Below, in pieces: positions 1 through 11,120 of a stretch of DNA of 45,432 bases. The notes under the pieces are model-generated. The model ran no database searches, was not told the origin of the DNA, and was given only the letters and a program-made list of their open reading frames with translations. The position numbers and the translations under genes are program-made. Position 1 is the first letter of the stretch, and the number at the start of each line of letters is the position of its first letter. Source of the DNA: Conoideocrella luteorostrata (taxonomy: Eukaryota > Ascomycota > Sordariomycetes > Hypocreales > Clavicipitaceae); assembly GCA_032433595.1 (NCBI GenBank), contig JASWJB010000338.1, forward strand, positions 1 through 45,432. Reading direction: 5' to 3'.

Positions 1-17
1 GGGGGGGGGGGGGGGGG
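1..17. repeat. Poly-G run at the window edge
   Basis: Seventeen G, followed by an A-rich tract (about 18-46), inside the first intron of the PAP2-like gene. It may be a genuine homopolymer or an assembly artefact at a contig end. Confidence 0.8.
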
Positions 18-60
18 ATAAAAAAAGACGAAAAAGAAAAAAAAAACCACCAAAACTTAC

Positions 61-245
61 CCAATGTTAGGGTCGTCGAGCGAAAATGGACGCTTGTTTG
101 GCTCAATGCGACCCAAGAAGCCGCCGACAACAACAATGACGATGAGAACAATCCAGTCGAATGCGTAGGACGCCAGCAACTTCATAGAGAAGCCGCGGGT
201 AGATGGTGAGCCCCCGGAGTGGGCCATTTTTTGGTATTCAGACAT
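61..245 (-). CDS. PAP2-family lipid phosphatase (Dpp1/Lpp1-like), first exon only
   Basis: The 5' exon of a probable phosphatidate/diacylglycerol-pyrophosphate phosphatase, an integral membrane enzyme that dephosphorylates lipid phosphates. The start is the ATG at 245. Sixty-one codons are visible before a GTAAGT donor at 60-55, and the exon ends in phase 2. What is seen: a short polar N-terminus, one hydrophobic membrane segment at about residues 25-45 (rich in Ile and Val), then a GRIEP...KRPFSLDDPNI block. That block, just after the first membrane helix, is typical of fungal Dpp1/LPP proteins. The PAP2 catalytic motifs (KxxxxxxRP, PSGH, SRxxxxxHxxxD) lie in later exons outside the window, so activity cannot be judged. 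The intron runs into A-rich sequence and then a 17-G run at the window edge. Family assignment rests on this short block alone. Confidence 0.72.
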
Positions 246-1107
246 TCGCCGTCAAGATGGAGATGTAAATGAAGGGAAAGAAAAGGAAAAGGGAAGCAAA
301 TCCCACCGAACGAAACCGAGTGGGAAGCACTTTCTTAAACAAAGCGCTTAGCGGCGAGAAAGAAGGTGGCTATGCCAGCGTCACCAGTTCAGACGGAGGA
401 TCTCAGGGTTTCAGCCGGCACTTTAAGCTTTTATGATGTACCCCGTACCGAGTATGTAACTACATACAGAGTACTCCGTGGGCTTGACCTAGTTGGTTAG
501 CCAGCGACCTGCCAACTCGTTGGGTTAATTAGTCGCCGGCTGGTCAGGGGATCTGCGTCCAAAAATATGAGACTAAAATTGCCTGCTTGACTGATTGGTG
601 TCTAGCGGCAGTCTAAGGAGCCGTAGAAGTGCAAGAAGTGGTGTAGTAATATTCTGTTGCCCTTTAATTCGTGCTGGAACGGGGCAAGTGTCGTGATGAC
701 GGGCAGTTTCCCAGTGACGATGGCGCTTCTTTGTGCGTCTAGCTCGAGTTGAACGCTCGCCCTTCTGCTGAGGATTTCGGGATTGAGTTCGAGGATTGCG
801 CCTTTGTTGGTGTGAAGTGGGACTGCAAGTGCAAGCTGTCTTTTGCGTCTTCCCTGCGGCCTCGTTTAACCGTCCGGACTTCCAGGGCGAACAGGACCAG
901 GCTCTGGAAAGGAAAAAGGGAGTTGGGGCTAGAGGCACATTCATATATTAGACGATTGCATCTGTATGAGCATGCTTGTGCAATACGGAGTAGTATGTAC
1001 AATAGTTATGTAGTTGCTGCTCGGTTGGTCTCGCCCAGCACTACCTTCCGGCGGGACCCCATTATGTTCCGTTCTTTTGCGTCGTCGTGTGAGTATCGGT
1101 ACGTATC

Positions 1108-1127
1108 TACGGAGTACTCCGTACTCC
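1108..1127. repeat. Composite of the GTACGGAGTAC motif (three abutting half units)
   Basis: Reads TACGGAGTACTCCGTACTCC: one unit in one orientation running directly into the opposite orientation and a further partial unit. It is one of the clearest places where the dispersed motif occurs as overlapping inverted copies sharing the GTAC core. Confidence 0.7.
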
Positions 1128-1876
1128 CTACTTTACTTTATAATTACTGCCTCGTCCTCCGAACAGCCCTGAGGATAAGGGGAAGAGGTGCACGCGACAC
1201 GACATGCTGCTGTAGCTCTGATGCATTGTGGGGGGTTCGTGTTGTATTTCTTGCTTCCCGCCGAGGAGACTGGTGTGTACGGAGCACAATGGATGTGCCT
1301 GTTGAAGCGACCATCTCGGGGCCAGCAGTGCTTCTGTGACATGTTACAAGCGTATCGTGTGGACCGCGAACCCCTTGGGAGCGGCGGCTAAATGGCACTC
1401 GTCCATTACAGAGAACTCCATAGTTACACAGCCCCCTATTGTAGCCACTGCCCCTCCAGTTATTTACCTACAGATGAGCGATGGACAGCCTCTGCGGGAA
1501 GACTTGAGTATTTGAGACTGGCTGTCATTGTTCCGCCGACCACGGAGTGTAATCGCGTTGTGCTGGTACTAGTATTGCAGCCTATTCCCTGGTACAATAC
1601 GGAGCACTCGCACATGTTACGTCGTTGTACCCTGGGTGTGCGGGAAGGCCAGACGACAAACTTCCAGACCCTTGCTCCCGGTGTGCCGCTTACCGACCCG
1701 AGTACGGAGTATTATCCCAAACTACCGCCTTGCTGCCCAACCAGGATGGCTGATTGAATGGGAATCATGGAGGCGCAGACGCGGGCTATACTACGCTGTA
1801 CAAGCATTCTAGGGAGTACGGCAGTACGGAGAGCAGCACTCGGACACTCGCACACTCTGGACAGCCACCAGAAACC

Positions 1877-1951
1877 AAAAAAAAAAAAAAAAACGCCAAT
1901 CTTGTGGCAGTGCTAATTCCTGATGGGTTTACGTGGACGGGGGGGGGGGGG
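1877..1951. repeat. Homopolymer pair: A17 (1877-1893) and G13 (1939-1951)
   Basis: Two long mononucleotide runs 45 bp apart in intergenic DNA. No function is visible. Both are likely to vary in length or be miscalled. Confidence 0.75.
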
Positions 1952-2699
1952 CATTGTATGGCTGAGTGAGATTTGATTTTGACTGAATGGGCGTGGCTTG
2001 CTCTAGAACGTGACATAAACAAGTTTCAGCAGCTAAGAGCTCTCGCGAGGCCATCTCGAAACTTTCACAGCTTGCCTTGGCATGAAGGCTCTGTGTTTGC
2101 TTCCCACCGTTTCTTTGGCGACGCATCATTGCCGAAAACGCACCCGGCTGGTGAGATTTGGCTCTGCACAGTCCCGAGCAACGCAGCAAAACACGGAGCA
2201 CAATGGTCAGCCGTCTGCAGGTCAAGTGTAATATTGTGTAATATTGTGAAACGAATTGAGCGCTCCATGCCATTGCAGACGCCTGCAAGCCGAACAGCGG
2301 CAGTGTCAGCTAGCCAGCCCACCACCATAGATGCCAGCCTCTTAATCTCACTCAGCAGAGGCTGAGCTGACGGCATAAATCACGTACGCTCAACCAACCT
2401 ACGGACCATGCTTATGCCCTCTCTCGCTCAGCCGTACCAAACAAGCTGGAAAGCCTCCAAGCGCCCGAGACGTGACTTCGAGCGCTTAGAGGTAACAGGT
2501 GAACGGCTCAGAGACATGCAGCGTCAAAAACACAGCCTACCATACAGGGTGTTTTCGTTGAAATTACGTCTGCGGAAGTTGAGCGAACCAGTCAGGCCGT
2601 TTCTAGGCGTGAAATCGGCCACTTGCCGAGACAGTCTTGGGCCCTGGCTCTGCATGCCACGTCTTGGCTGCCCTGAAGCCGGATTTGAAAAGTGCTAAA

Positions 2700-2722
2700 T
2701 ACTCCGTACAGAGTACGGAGTA
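2700..2722. repeat. Perfect 10-bp inverted repeat built from the dispersed motif
   Basis: TACTCCGTAC, a 3-nt spacer AGA, then GTACGGAGTA. This is a perfect 10-bp hairpin arm pair made of two oppositely oriented copies of the window's dispersed motif. It lies about 600 bp beyond the 3' end of RML2 and is not linked to any gene. Confidence 0.8.
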
Positions 2723-3326
2723 ACTAAAATACTGTACAATTCTGGAAGCGGATGAAGTTCCAGACTGCTTTCTTTAAGCTTTACGATTGGCTAAAATGTA
2801 CAGAGAGTGCAGAGTATGTATTTGAGCACACAAGCGGTGCCGCTTCCAGACCTGGCCTTCCTCGCACAGTCAGTCAACCAGCACCCGAAAGTCGTAGTCT
2901 CCGAATGAAACTTGAGGAAATGGCCTTTCTCGCACAAATAGAAACTCCATTGTTAAGGGCTTGGCGTTACATGTAGTTCGTACACATCAGTTGCCCACTG
3001 GCGAAAATAACGACAAATACGCGTAGCACATCCGTTGCGATGACACGGCTGTCAGACACATAATGCAAGACAAGAAATCCTACAATACAGCGCTCGATGG
3101 ATTGGCGCCATAGATTTTTGACCACCACATCGACCCGCCTGGTTTCGTCTATCGTATCGTATGGTACATTATAATGACGAATGGTAATATACAAGGCTCC
3201 TCCTCATGCTTCCCTGTTCCTTTTGTTTTACATCACACCGGCGAGCGCAAACTTGAATCACTCGCTTGCGACCATATTGTGACCTCTCCATCGAATACTT
3301 CCTCTATAGATTATGCTCCTTCCTCC

Positions 3327-4611
3327 TTACTCCTTGGATGATCGCTTGTCTCGTCGCTTGCCGTGGTTGCGAGGTCTAGGCGTGACAACCCATTTGTTGA
3401 TGTTGTGCGTACGGCGAGTCTTGTAACCGCTCTTGGTCTGTACAGTTGTTAGTGAAATAGAGAAAGAGAATGTGAAGGAAGTGTTTATGTTTGTACATAC
3501 AGGCCTGCCCCATGGCGTGACGGGGTTGCGATTACCCTTGGACTTTCCACGGCCTCCACCGTGGGGATGGTCAACTGCAATCGGTTTATTAGCCAATCTT
3601 CATGTCCCAGAATGCCACTTGAGCATGTTTCTGCGTCGTCCGCTTACCCTTGTTCATGGCCAAACCACGAACCGTCGGCCGGATGTTTAACCAACGGCTT
3701 CGACCAGCCTTTCCGAGCTGGCGGTAGTGGTGATGTACATTGCTGGCAACGCCAATTGTTGCGCAGGCATTCTTGCTGACTCGGCGGACTTCGCCGCTCT
3801 GGAGGCGTACCTCGACATACTTGCCGGTCATGATCTTTGTACCGTCATCCCTCGTTTCCTCGTTTTTGTTCACGACTGTAGCAGAGGTTCCGGCGCTGCG
3901 GCAGAAAACGGCGCCGCGTTTCGCAGCAGAGCCGACAGCGAAAACTTGTGTTCCTACTGGAATCATATGCATCGGCAGGCAATTGCCTCGGAATGCCGTT
4001 CTGGCGGCAAGAATACCGGGATCAATGATGCCACCCATGCTGTCCAAAAGATCCTGCGGTATACCCGGCCGATAACTGTGAACAATGTCACCCGCGCGAA
4101 GGCCCTCAGAAGCCAAGATGTAAGACTTCTGGCCCGTAGCTTGCTCTGTGACCAAGGCTATATGTGCGCTTCGTCCAGGATCGTACTCAATGCGGTCGAC
4201 CAGGTGAGGTCCTGGCCTCCATCGCTCAAAGTCCACTGTGCGTATTCTTCGCTTGGCACCACCTCCACGATGTCTTACGGTGATTCGTCCATGTACATTT
4301 CGCCCACCTTTGCCTTGGCCTTTCTTGGGATATGTCAAGGGCAAAAAAGGTCGTCCCTTCCATAAATGATCGTTGACGGGGCGTCTCAAATGCCGCACGC
4401 CGGGTGTTCGGGGCTTATAGGTGCGCAGAGTAACAGATTGTGAGCCTCTTGTTTCGGTAGTAGCATTCGTGAGCATGTCGACGGAAAGGGCATCGTCCTC
4501 GGGGCCAGTCTTGGATTTCGCTGTGGCGTAACCGCGCAGAATCGGGTTGGCGAAGGTCAGGCGCTGTAAGCTGCGTGTGACCGCAAAGAGCGGTAGTCTT
4601 TGAGGAAGCAT
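3327..4611 (-). CDS. RML2: Mitochondrial large-subunit ribosomal protein uL2m (Rml2)
   Basis: Component of the mitoribosomal large subunit near the peptidyl-transferase centre. Three exons on the minus strand: 4611-3648, 3574-3501 and 3437-3327, joined by GTAAGC...CAG and GTATGT...CAG introns. The sum is 1149 nt, giving 382 residues. The N-terminus is basic and hydroxylated like a mitochondrial presequence. The L2 RNA-binding domain follows ([18 protein letters not shown]), then the C-terminal domain with [22 protein letters not shown] and [18 protein letters not shown]. The exon 1/2 join restores the near-universal VDHPHGGG loop, including the conserved His. The exon 2/3 join gives [14 protein letters not shown], as expected of the family. 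The length exceeds that of bacterial L2 because of the presequence and a tail ending in basic residues. It is divergent from cyclin B. Confidence 0.97.
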
Positions 4612-5744
4612 ATTGAGGCAGATTTTAGGGGCGAAAAAACTCTCAATCCCTGGTTTGCCGTACTTGTATCTCGCTTAAAATGGCGGAAAGGACTGAAAGG
4701 GCAACCCTCCAATCTGGAAAAAGGAGCTCAATATGTCCTCGTATGATTGTCTTCAGCCGCCTGGTTCGCAGGCATTGGATTGATAGCGACAATGAGCGTG
4801 GTTTTGTACAGCCTGAAAAGGCGTAAAAAGTCGGTAGTTATCCACCTCAATGCCTCAATTGCAGAGGACGGGCGTCGCAAATGGATCACCACCTCTCGAC
4901 CTGGTCAGCGGATTTTACTGTGCAAGCCAGAGATGTCGTCCGCATTGAAATTTCCATCGGATGATTGGAAAACGTTTTGCCGCGGTGCAGTCAAGCCACA
5001 CAATCCGAGTCACTGAGCCACAGAATTTAAGCCACTGTCCAGCCACAGTGGGTCTGCCGCGTCTTCCAAGCTCTCGCGACGAGCCACAATGGCTGGAGCT
5101 GCAGGCGAAGTCAAAAGGCCAATCAGCGGGTGGTTGCCCCGCGGTTGCCAGTGTTGACACAGGGATCTCGGTCCCGTGCGGGTACTTAGCTCTATCTCCA
5201 AGACTCGCGGAGCTCCAGTCGTCGCGTTGTGAGTCGCTGGATGCAAGCTCTCCCTTGCACACGACGTCCACTCGCTGCCCATGCCATTGACGACACGCTA
5301 TAACTGGTTATTGCAGAACAATCAGCAGGCGGAATTGGATGTGGTGGTGGTTGTGCTGCTGGAAACTCTTCAGCGGCTGCTTTCTTGACTTTCCGTCAAC
5401 TAGGCTAGACTGTTGGCATTGTTATTAAGTGCGCCTTGAAAGTTGACAGGACTGGCTATCTTGTAAGCTCTCCTCTTGATTGTGACTGAAGAATAACGCC
5501 CTGGTGACCCGCCTTGATAAACGCTTCAATTAACTAGTTATCCCTTGGATTTGCACAAAGGAACCCATCGCCCGCGCAACGGTCCGGTGGGACAAACACG
5601 GTCTTGCCCGACGTATCACAGCAAGGGAAAAGAGAAGAAACACTGCTGCGCTGCTGCTCACTGGCACTGGAGCTAGGGCCTTGTTTCTCTTGTCTCCAGC
5701 GCTGTGCTTTGGCGCTCTCGTTTTCTTACCCTTGGCAACCGTTC

Positions 5745-5758
5745 TCGCGACGTCGCGA
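5745..5758. promoter_or_regulatory. 14-bp perfect palindrome TCGCGACGTCGCGA upstream of cyclin B
   Basis: A perfect self-complementary site with a central ACGT flanked by CGCGA arms, about 500 bp upstream of the cyclin B start, within a pyrimidine-rich tract. Its symmetry suggests a dimeric binding site of bZIP/ACGT-core type. Which protein binds it, if any, is inference. Confidence 0.4.
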
Positions 5759-6171
5759 CGCACCAATTCTCAGGTACGTACCATGTATCCGCGACTGCTC
5801 CACCTCACGTCTCTTCCTCCCCTGCTGCTCCGCTCCTCAAAACACTTCTCGTCTGCCCTCACGACCGTCTTCTTCAACATAAACACCTTTGTCGCTGCCC
5901 GGGTCCTTCTCTCAGCTTGATCCTCTTATCTCTTTTACACGTTATTGTCGACCATTTCCATCCTTGCGCAGCTCTTCCTAATACGTTTATACAACATTGG
6001 GCTGCATTTATCTCTCTGAAACATTCCAATCGCGGTGTTGTGTTGGACATCATTTGTCTCTGAACCAGAGGTAGGAAACCGAATTCCTCTCACATCCAAC
6101 TTGTCTCAGCCTGGAGCTACTTTACGTCCTTGCTTTCCAGCACCTCTCGACTCGCTTTCTCTCTCTCCTCT

Positions 6172-6177
6172 ACGCGT
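6172..6177. promoter_or_regulatory. MluI cell-cycle box (ACGCGT) before cyclin B
   Basis: ACGCGT lies 84 bp before the cyclin B ATG. This hexamer is the established MBF (Swi6/Mbp1-type) site of G1/S-regulated fungal genes. A second ACGCGT occurs inside the coding sequence at 6418-6423. Function here is inference from motif and position. Confidence 0.35.
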
Positions 6178-6260
6178 TGACGACTGACAATTTTCCTTCT
6201 GCAGCTTGGCCTGGCCTCTGGCTCATATCATATAAGATCTAGTATACACTAGACTATAAT

Positions 6261-7933
6261 ATGCCTCCTGGTGTAAGTGACAGCTAGACGTGTTTTTCGT
6301 TCGACCATTTGCTTTGGTCTAGTTGATTGGGGTTCGGCCTTGCTGACACGAAATTTTGTTTGTCGTTTTTTGCAGACTCGTGCTACACGCCAACGTGTCG
6401 AGAACGACGAGAACTCGACGCGTCCTCTTACACGAGCCAAGACCGCCGCTCTTCACGTGGACGAACTCGCCATGCCAGTAAAGGGGGCTTTGCAGCCGAA
6501 GAAGTCGGCTGCCAATCTTGGCAATGCTGGCGTTCAAAGGAAGCGTCAAGTTCTTGGTGATAGGAGTAATGTCGACAAACCAGAGGTTGTCGACGGGAAG
6601 AAGGCCGCTGGCAAGGTCGGGCTTATGTCCAAGGCTCATCCCATGGGTGTGCAGAAAAGTTCTGCCAGACCTACCCGCAGCGCTCCTGTTGCTGCCAAAG
6701 AACCAAGCAAAACTGCACCCAGACGAACAGGTCCTGGATCTGTTGCCGCTCCAAAGAGGAAAGTCTCCACAGCCAGCAAGGAGCCAGAGGACGTCGTTCT
6801 GGAAGAAGCTCAGCCTGTTCGTAAGAGGGCGCACAAGGAGAAAACAGAAGACCCTGTACGTGACGAGAACCACATCGGTGTCGCCGACACGGACAAGGGT
6901 CAACTTCTGCCTCAAGAGATCTCCGACTGCAAGCAGCCACCTGTAGGTGTTGTTAACTTGGAAGAAGATGACTGGGATGATCCTCTTATGGTTGCGGAAT
7001 ATGCCACCGAGATTTTTGAATATCTGCGCGACCTAGAATGCCGCTCCATCCCCAATCCCCAATACATGTCGCACCAAGATGACCTTGAGTGGAAGACACG
7101 TGGTATTCTCATTGACTGGCTCATTGAGGTTCACACAAGATTTCACCTTCTCCCAGAGACGCTATTCCTTGCCGTCAACATTATTGATCGTTTCTTGTCC
7201 GAGAAGGTCGTACAGCTTGATCGCCTTCAACTCGTCGGCATTACGGCTATGTTCATTGCGTCTAAGTATGAGGAGGTTCTATCGCCGCATGTGGAGAACT
7301 TCAAGCGAATTACCGACAATGGCTTCAGTGAGGCAGAGATCTTGAGCGCAGAACGGTTCCTGCTCAGCACTTTAAACTACGATCTGAGCTATCCCAACCC
7401 CATGAACTTTCTTCGCCGAGTGTCGAAGGCGGACAACTATGACATCCAATCTCGCACCATCGGCAAGTATCTTATGGAGATTAGCCTTCTTGATCACCGG
7501 TTCATGGCCTACCGACCTAGCCACTGCGCCGCTGCTGCCATGTATCTGGCGCGCATGATGTTGGACCGCGGCGAATGGGTGAGCCCACCGTGACTATCGA
7601 TCCTGACGAGAAGCGTGACTAACCGGTTGTACCAGGACGAGATTTTGGCATACTATGCTGGGTATGACAAGCAGGAGGTCCAACCTGTGGTTGACTTAAT
7701 GATTGACTATCTTGCTCGCCCTGTTGTCCACGAAGCGTTCTTCAAGAAATACGCTAGTAAGAAGTTTTTGAAGGGTAAGTCACTAGAAACAAATCAGCCC
7801 TGGGAAGTGATGAATGGAAAATGGCTAATTTCCATGCTTTGCAGCTTCAATCCTTGCACGATCATGGGCCAAGAAGAACGCTGCTCTGTTCGGCATTACA
7901 GACACTGAACTGACTTTGGATCAAATATCATGA
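6261..7933 (+). CDS. nimE: G2/mitotic-specific cyclin B (NimE type)
   Basis: Regulatory subunit of the mitotic CDK (Cdc2/NimX), controlling G2/M entry. Four exons: 6261-6272 (only four codons, MPPG), 6376-7578, 7636-7774 and 7845-7933. They total 1443 nt, giving 480 residues. Introns have GTAAGT or GTGAGC donors, and a CTGAC branch point lies in intron 1. A destruction box fits RxxLxxxxN at residues 61-69 (RQVLGDRSN), the APC/C degradation signal. A basic RKRAHKEK stretch may be a nuclear signal. The cyclin_N box is unmistakable: TRGILIDWLIEVHTRF from about residue 245, then LAVNIIDRFLSEK and ASKYEEVLSP. The cyclin_C lobe follows and ends with the usual ASILARSW helix. The tiny first exon is inferred from the family-typical MPP start and a perfect donor; the longer frame read through intron 1 looks non-coding. 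Confidence 0.96.
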
Positions 7934-9331
7934 GTGACGAAATGTACCCACACGCAAATTGATTCGTCTTCAAGTGCACATCTTTTTCTTTTAGATATGA
8001 GCCCCACAAAGTCAGGATACCGCCACATGGGCAGCATTACTCTCACGACATAACATCTTTTGACGACTCTAATATACACACGATCACGGGACGTACCGCT
8101 TCATGGATGTCGTTGAGCATCTGGATCTGACAATACTTTAACGGGGCTGTCAACTGTGTTTCTTTCGACGCGACGTGTGGCATGCGACGCTTCGAAGGAC
8201 GCAATCATGACGACCCCTGACACCGGATGGCAACGACACGATGTGTTCATTTTCTTTTTAGCAGAGTATTCCAGCATGCAATTTTGTTAAGCTGTTTGTG
8301 TTATATACATGGCGCTTGGAGTAACTGGCGAACTTGGCAAGGAGTCTTTGGATTTACAGGCTGGGAGATGGTTGCTTAGAGGAGAGCGGCCGGCTTGGGC
8401 GTAGTTCGGGCGCGATGCACCGGGATGGAGGCACTATGAGGTCTCGGACTTGACTGGGGAGCTGTGCTTCTCTGCTAAACCAGCGAGGATAGCAGCTGGG
8501 GTTCAATTTGGAAGACGCTATGTATCTTGAGATATCAAGCAAGCTCGCCAAAGACCCTAGCAACGTGCCTTGCTGGAAAATGAGGCTGTGATAAACTTGT
8601 ACATATATCTTGATCGGATTACAGGCAGGGTTTGGGAACAGAAATGAGAATTGCATTGCATGATATCACGACTTGGGCTGGTGGTGGTGACGGCTTTGAA
8701 GATGAACAGGGCCATGATGCTCAATGCATTGTTTGTTGTTGTGATCTAATTACGGATTAGTGTTGACAGCGCTGCTAGTCCTGGCCTGGGCTGTCCCGTC
8801 ATCAGTTCGCTGGTTAGTGCCAGCGTAAGCGCAAGGATCTGCTGCACAAGCCACTGGCCGGCGTGGGATTTAGTGGACTTTGCTCGCACTTCTGGCTCAG
8901 GCTAGGCTCAGCTACGGAGTAGGCATAGCGGCTGGCGGGCTTTGGAGTCTGTCCGCCGCACTGTGAAACAGACCGGCCAATCAAGTCGTTTCTTTCCGAC
9001 AACCGGCAAACTGCAGGTCGCCAACCACACTCATCCAAGTATCTCACATCGCCATACGAAGACTTAACACAAAACATTTGCCTCTATACTACCTTCACCT
9101 TGTACCCGTGCTTTGTTACATACACGCTAATTCTTGCAGACGAGTCCCACTACCGTTACTAGAGGTTCTCATATCCTCTTACAGTTTCACTGCTCATCCA
9201 GTCCTTGATCGCCTCAACCGCTAGCCGATTAACGTAGTTTCCTCAACCTCAAAAAAGCAATATTCAAACAGGAAATTCAAAGCACCCCGATAGCCTCGCA
9301 GAAGGAGGAAAGGAGGTAGGAGTTGTTGGCC
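7934..9331. other. Intergenic region between cyclin B and the WD40 gene
   Basis: No gene supported. The left part is the presumed 3' UTR of cyclin B and the right part the promoter/leader of the WD40 gene. Around 8700-9000 the DNA is GC-mixed, with one motif copy (GCTACGGAGTAGGC near 8914) and a CCAAT-type site near 8977. Confidence 0.55.
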
Positions 9332-10905
9332 ATGGCGCCAGTCTTGCGGGCCAGACAGAGTCTGCCCAAGGATCGGTTTTCGTCGTGGTTTGGTAACATG
9401 CGAAGCCAGCCATATAACGACCCTAACTCGATAAGGGGAGGGTCGCATTCGTGAGTGGGGCTTACCATTTTTCTTTAAGTACCGGGAGGTGGCTCATGGT
9501 GAATTGAAGACTTGATTTGTGTTTATGCTAACTGGTCGTGGGTAGACTGCGAGCCATTGCGTGGAATCCGTTGGGGACGTTGGTCGCAACGGGGTCGTCG
9601 GACAAGACTTTGCGAGTTTGTATGGCCACACAGATTTTCCCCTTCTCCTTACTCGGGAAAATTGATGGGGATATGCTCTTGGGGATATTCTGAGGAGAGT
9701 GGTGTTCTAACCGCGGATGATGATTTAGGGAACCCCGAAAAACCACATGTCAAATTTTCCACGGAGCTCAAGGGACATGCCGCTTCTGTTGAGAAGGTTG
9801 CCTTCAATCCGACCAAGGATGCTGAATTGTGCAGTGTAAGTGCCGATGGGGTCGTCAAGTTTTGGGATGTAAGGACCAAGGCTTGCTTCAATGAGGTCAA
9901 AGGGCTAGGGGATGCGTTGAGCTTGGTGTGGGCGCCCGACGGGGAGACGTTGATTGTGGGAAACAAGGTATGTTGCGCTGCTCTCTGACCCTTTCCTGTT
10001 CTGTCCTATTTCCTCTTCTTCGGGGTTTATTGCAAGATGCTGTTGGGGTATCAAGAAGCCCGATTTGCATGTACAGCTAGAAAGACAAGCTGATCATCGT
10101 CATCACATCGCAGTCGGACAACATTTTTGTCCTCTCCCCACGACAGCCCGCACCACTCGCCACACATCAGCAATCCATGCAGACCAACCAAATTGCCTTT
10201 TGCTACAGCGGCACCAAGATCTTCGTCACCACCTCCGAGGGCCGGATCCGCATCTTGTCGTACCCGGACTTTAAGCCGGTTCTGACGACTATGGTCGCAG
10301 GGAACGCGGGGGGTAAGCCGCAGGAGTTTATGCTGAATGGGCATACATCGTCGTGTTTGACGACGGAGATGCAGCCCGCGGCGCGGTATCTCGCTACCGG
10401 GGGGTCGGATTCCATCATTGCGTTGTGGGACACGACGGATTGGGTTTGTCAGAGGACGTTGACGAGGATGACGGGCGCGGTGAGGAGTATAAGTACGTAT
10501 TTCTTGCCTTTGTCTTTTTTTTTGCCCTGTGTATCTTGATTGTTATTTCTGCTTCTGCGTCTGCCCCGTGATGGGACTGGTCAGCTAACTTGCATCTAAC
10601 AGGTTTCACATTTGACGGGAGCTATGTTGTTGGCGGCAGCGACGAAGGTACGCATACTCTCTCTCTCTCTCTTTTTGATTATTTTTACTCGTTCTAGTAA
10701 CAAAACTATTCATTTTGTGCTAACAACGCATGTTTTCGTAGGAAACGGCTTGGAGGTATCCCATGTGGAAACGGGAGAACATGTCCATACGTTCAAGACA
10801 GCAGGGTCATGTCCGGTCGTTGCTTGGGCTCCCACCCGCTACTGTCTAGCCTATAGTGATTTGGGTATCCTTCGAATTGTCGGCGTGGATGTCGACAGGA
10901 AATGA
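9332..10905 (+). CDS. tex1: THO/TREX complex WD40 subunit (THOC3/Tex1-like)
   Basis: A WD40 beta-propeller of the THO/TREX complex, which couples transcription to mRNP assembly and nuclear export. Six exons: 9332-9450, 9546-9619, 9729-9967, 10114-10492, 10603-10647 and 10742-10905. They total 1020 nt, giving 339 residues, the usual size for this family. Every join keeps frame and rebuilds WD repeats: LRAIAWNPLGTLVATGSSDKTLRVW, HAASVEKVAFNP...FWDVRT, LSLVWAPDGETLIVGNK, then EGRIRILSYPD, ARYLATGGSDSIIALWD, ISFTFDGSYVVGGSDEG, and a C-terminal VVAWAP...CLAYSDLGILRIVG blade. The start at 9332 gives MAPVLRARQS..., plausible for the family. Intron 3 is 146 nt and its acceptor (10113) was chosen because it continues as SDNIFVLSP; this is the least certain join. 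Intron 5 carries a CT repeat. A long satellite begins about 215 bp after the stop. Confidence 0.92.
10658..10672 (+). repeat. (CT)n tract inside the last intron of the WD40 gene
   Basis: A TCTCTCTCTCTCTC run near the 5' end of the fifth intron. It is a simple dinucleotide repeat and probably neutral. Confidence 0.8.
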
Positions 10906-10941
10906 TTCCTGCGTGGCAGATAGATAGTAGTGTAATAGACA

Positions 10942-10960
10942 TGTGTGTGTGTGTGTGTGT
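10942..10960 (+). repeat. (TG)n dinucleotide repeat
   Basis: About nine TG units, 37 bp after the WD40 stop codon and probably within the 3' UTR. Confidence 0.85.
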
Positions 10961-11120
10961 CAACTCATGGAAGAATCTTCACCGTCAATCAATCACTCAG
11001 AGTGGAGGGGAGTCTTGCGTGCCCGTCCGTCCGTCTGTCTATCTTGACTTGATAAATGTAGGCAGCCAGCGCCGTGCCAGTTGCAGAGTGCTTTGCGAGG
11101 GTAAATCGAGTGCTCATTCG

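Larger units (their letters stand above)
246..3326. other. Gene-free interval between the PAP2-like gene and RML2
   Basis: No gene could be supported on either strand. Short open frames exist (the longest about 196 codons at 749-1339), but they lack recognisable domains and are interrupted by dispersed GTACGGAGTA-type motifs. The interval holds at least eight copies of that motif or its variants, a 17-A run at 1877-1893, a 13-G run at 1939-1951 and the hairpin at 2700-2722. The left part must contain the promoter of the PAP2-like gene. Confidence 0.6.
4612..6260. other. Divergent intergenic region between RML2 and cyclin B
   Basis: No supported gene. A weak hydrophobic open frame at 4747-5016 has no convincing start or homology. 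The left part carries repeated AGCCAC hexamers and a 7-bp inverted repeat (CCACTGT at 5032-5038 paired with ACAGTGG at 5045-5051), plus a CCAAT box near 5119. The right 700 bp is strongly pyrimidine-rich (CTCTTTCTCTC-type tracts), typical of strong filamentous-fungal promoters and 5' leaders. It also contains the palindrome at 5745-5758 and an MCB element at 6172-6177. Confidence 0.6.

Noticed and set aside
749..1339. 196-codon open frame on the plus strand
   Set aside because: No domain, low-quality composition and embedded copies of the dispersed motif. It overlaps several opposite-strand frames of similar length, as expected by chance.
4747..5016. Small hydrophobic open frame next to RML2
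   Set aside because: Begins at TTG, the nearby ATGs are in other frames, and no homology is recognisable. The region behaves as a divergent promoter.
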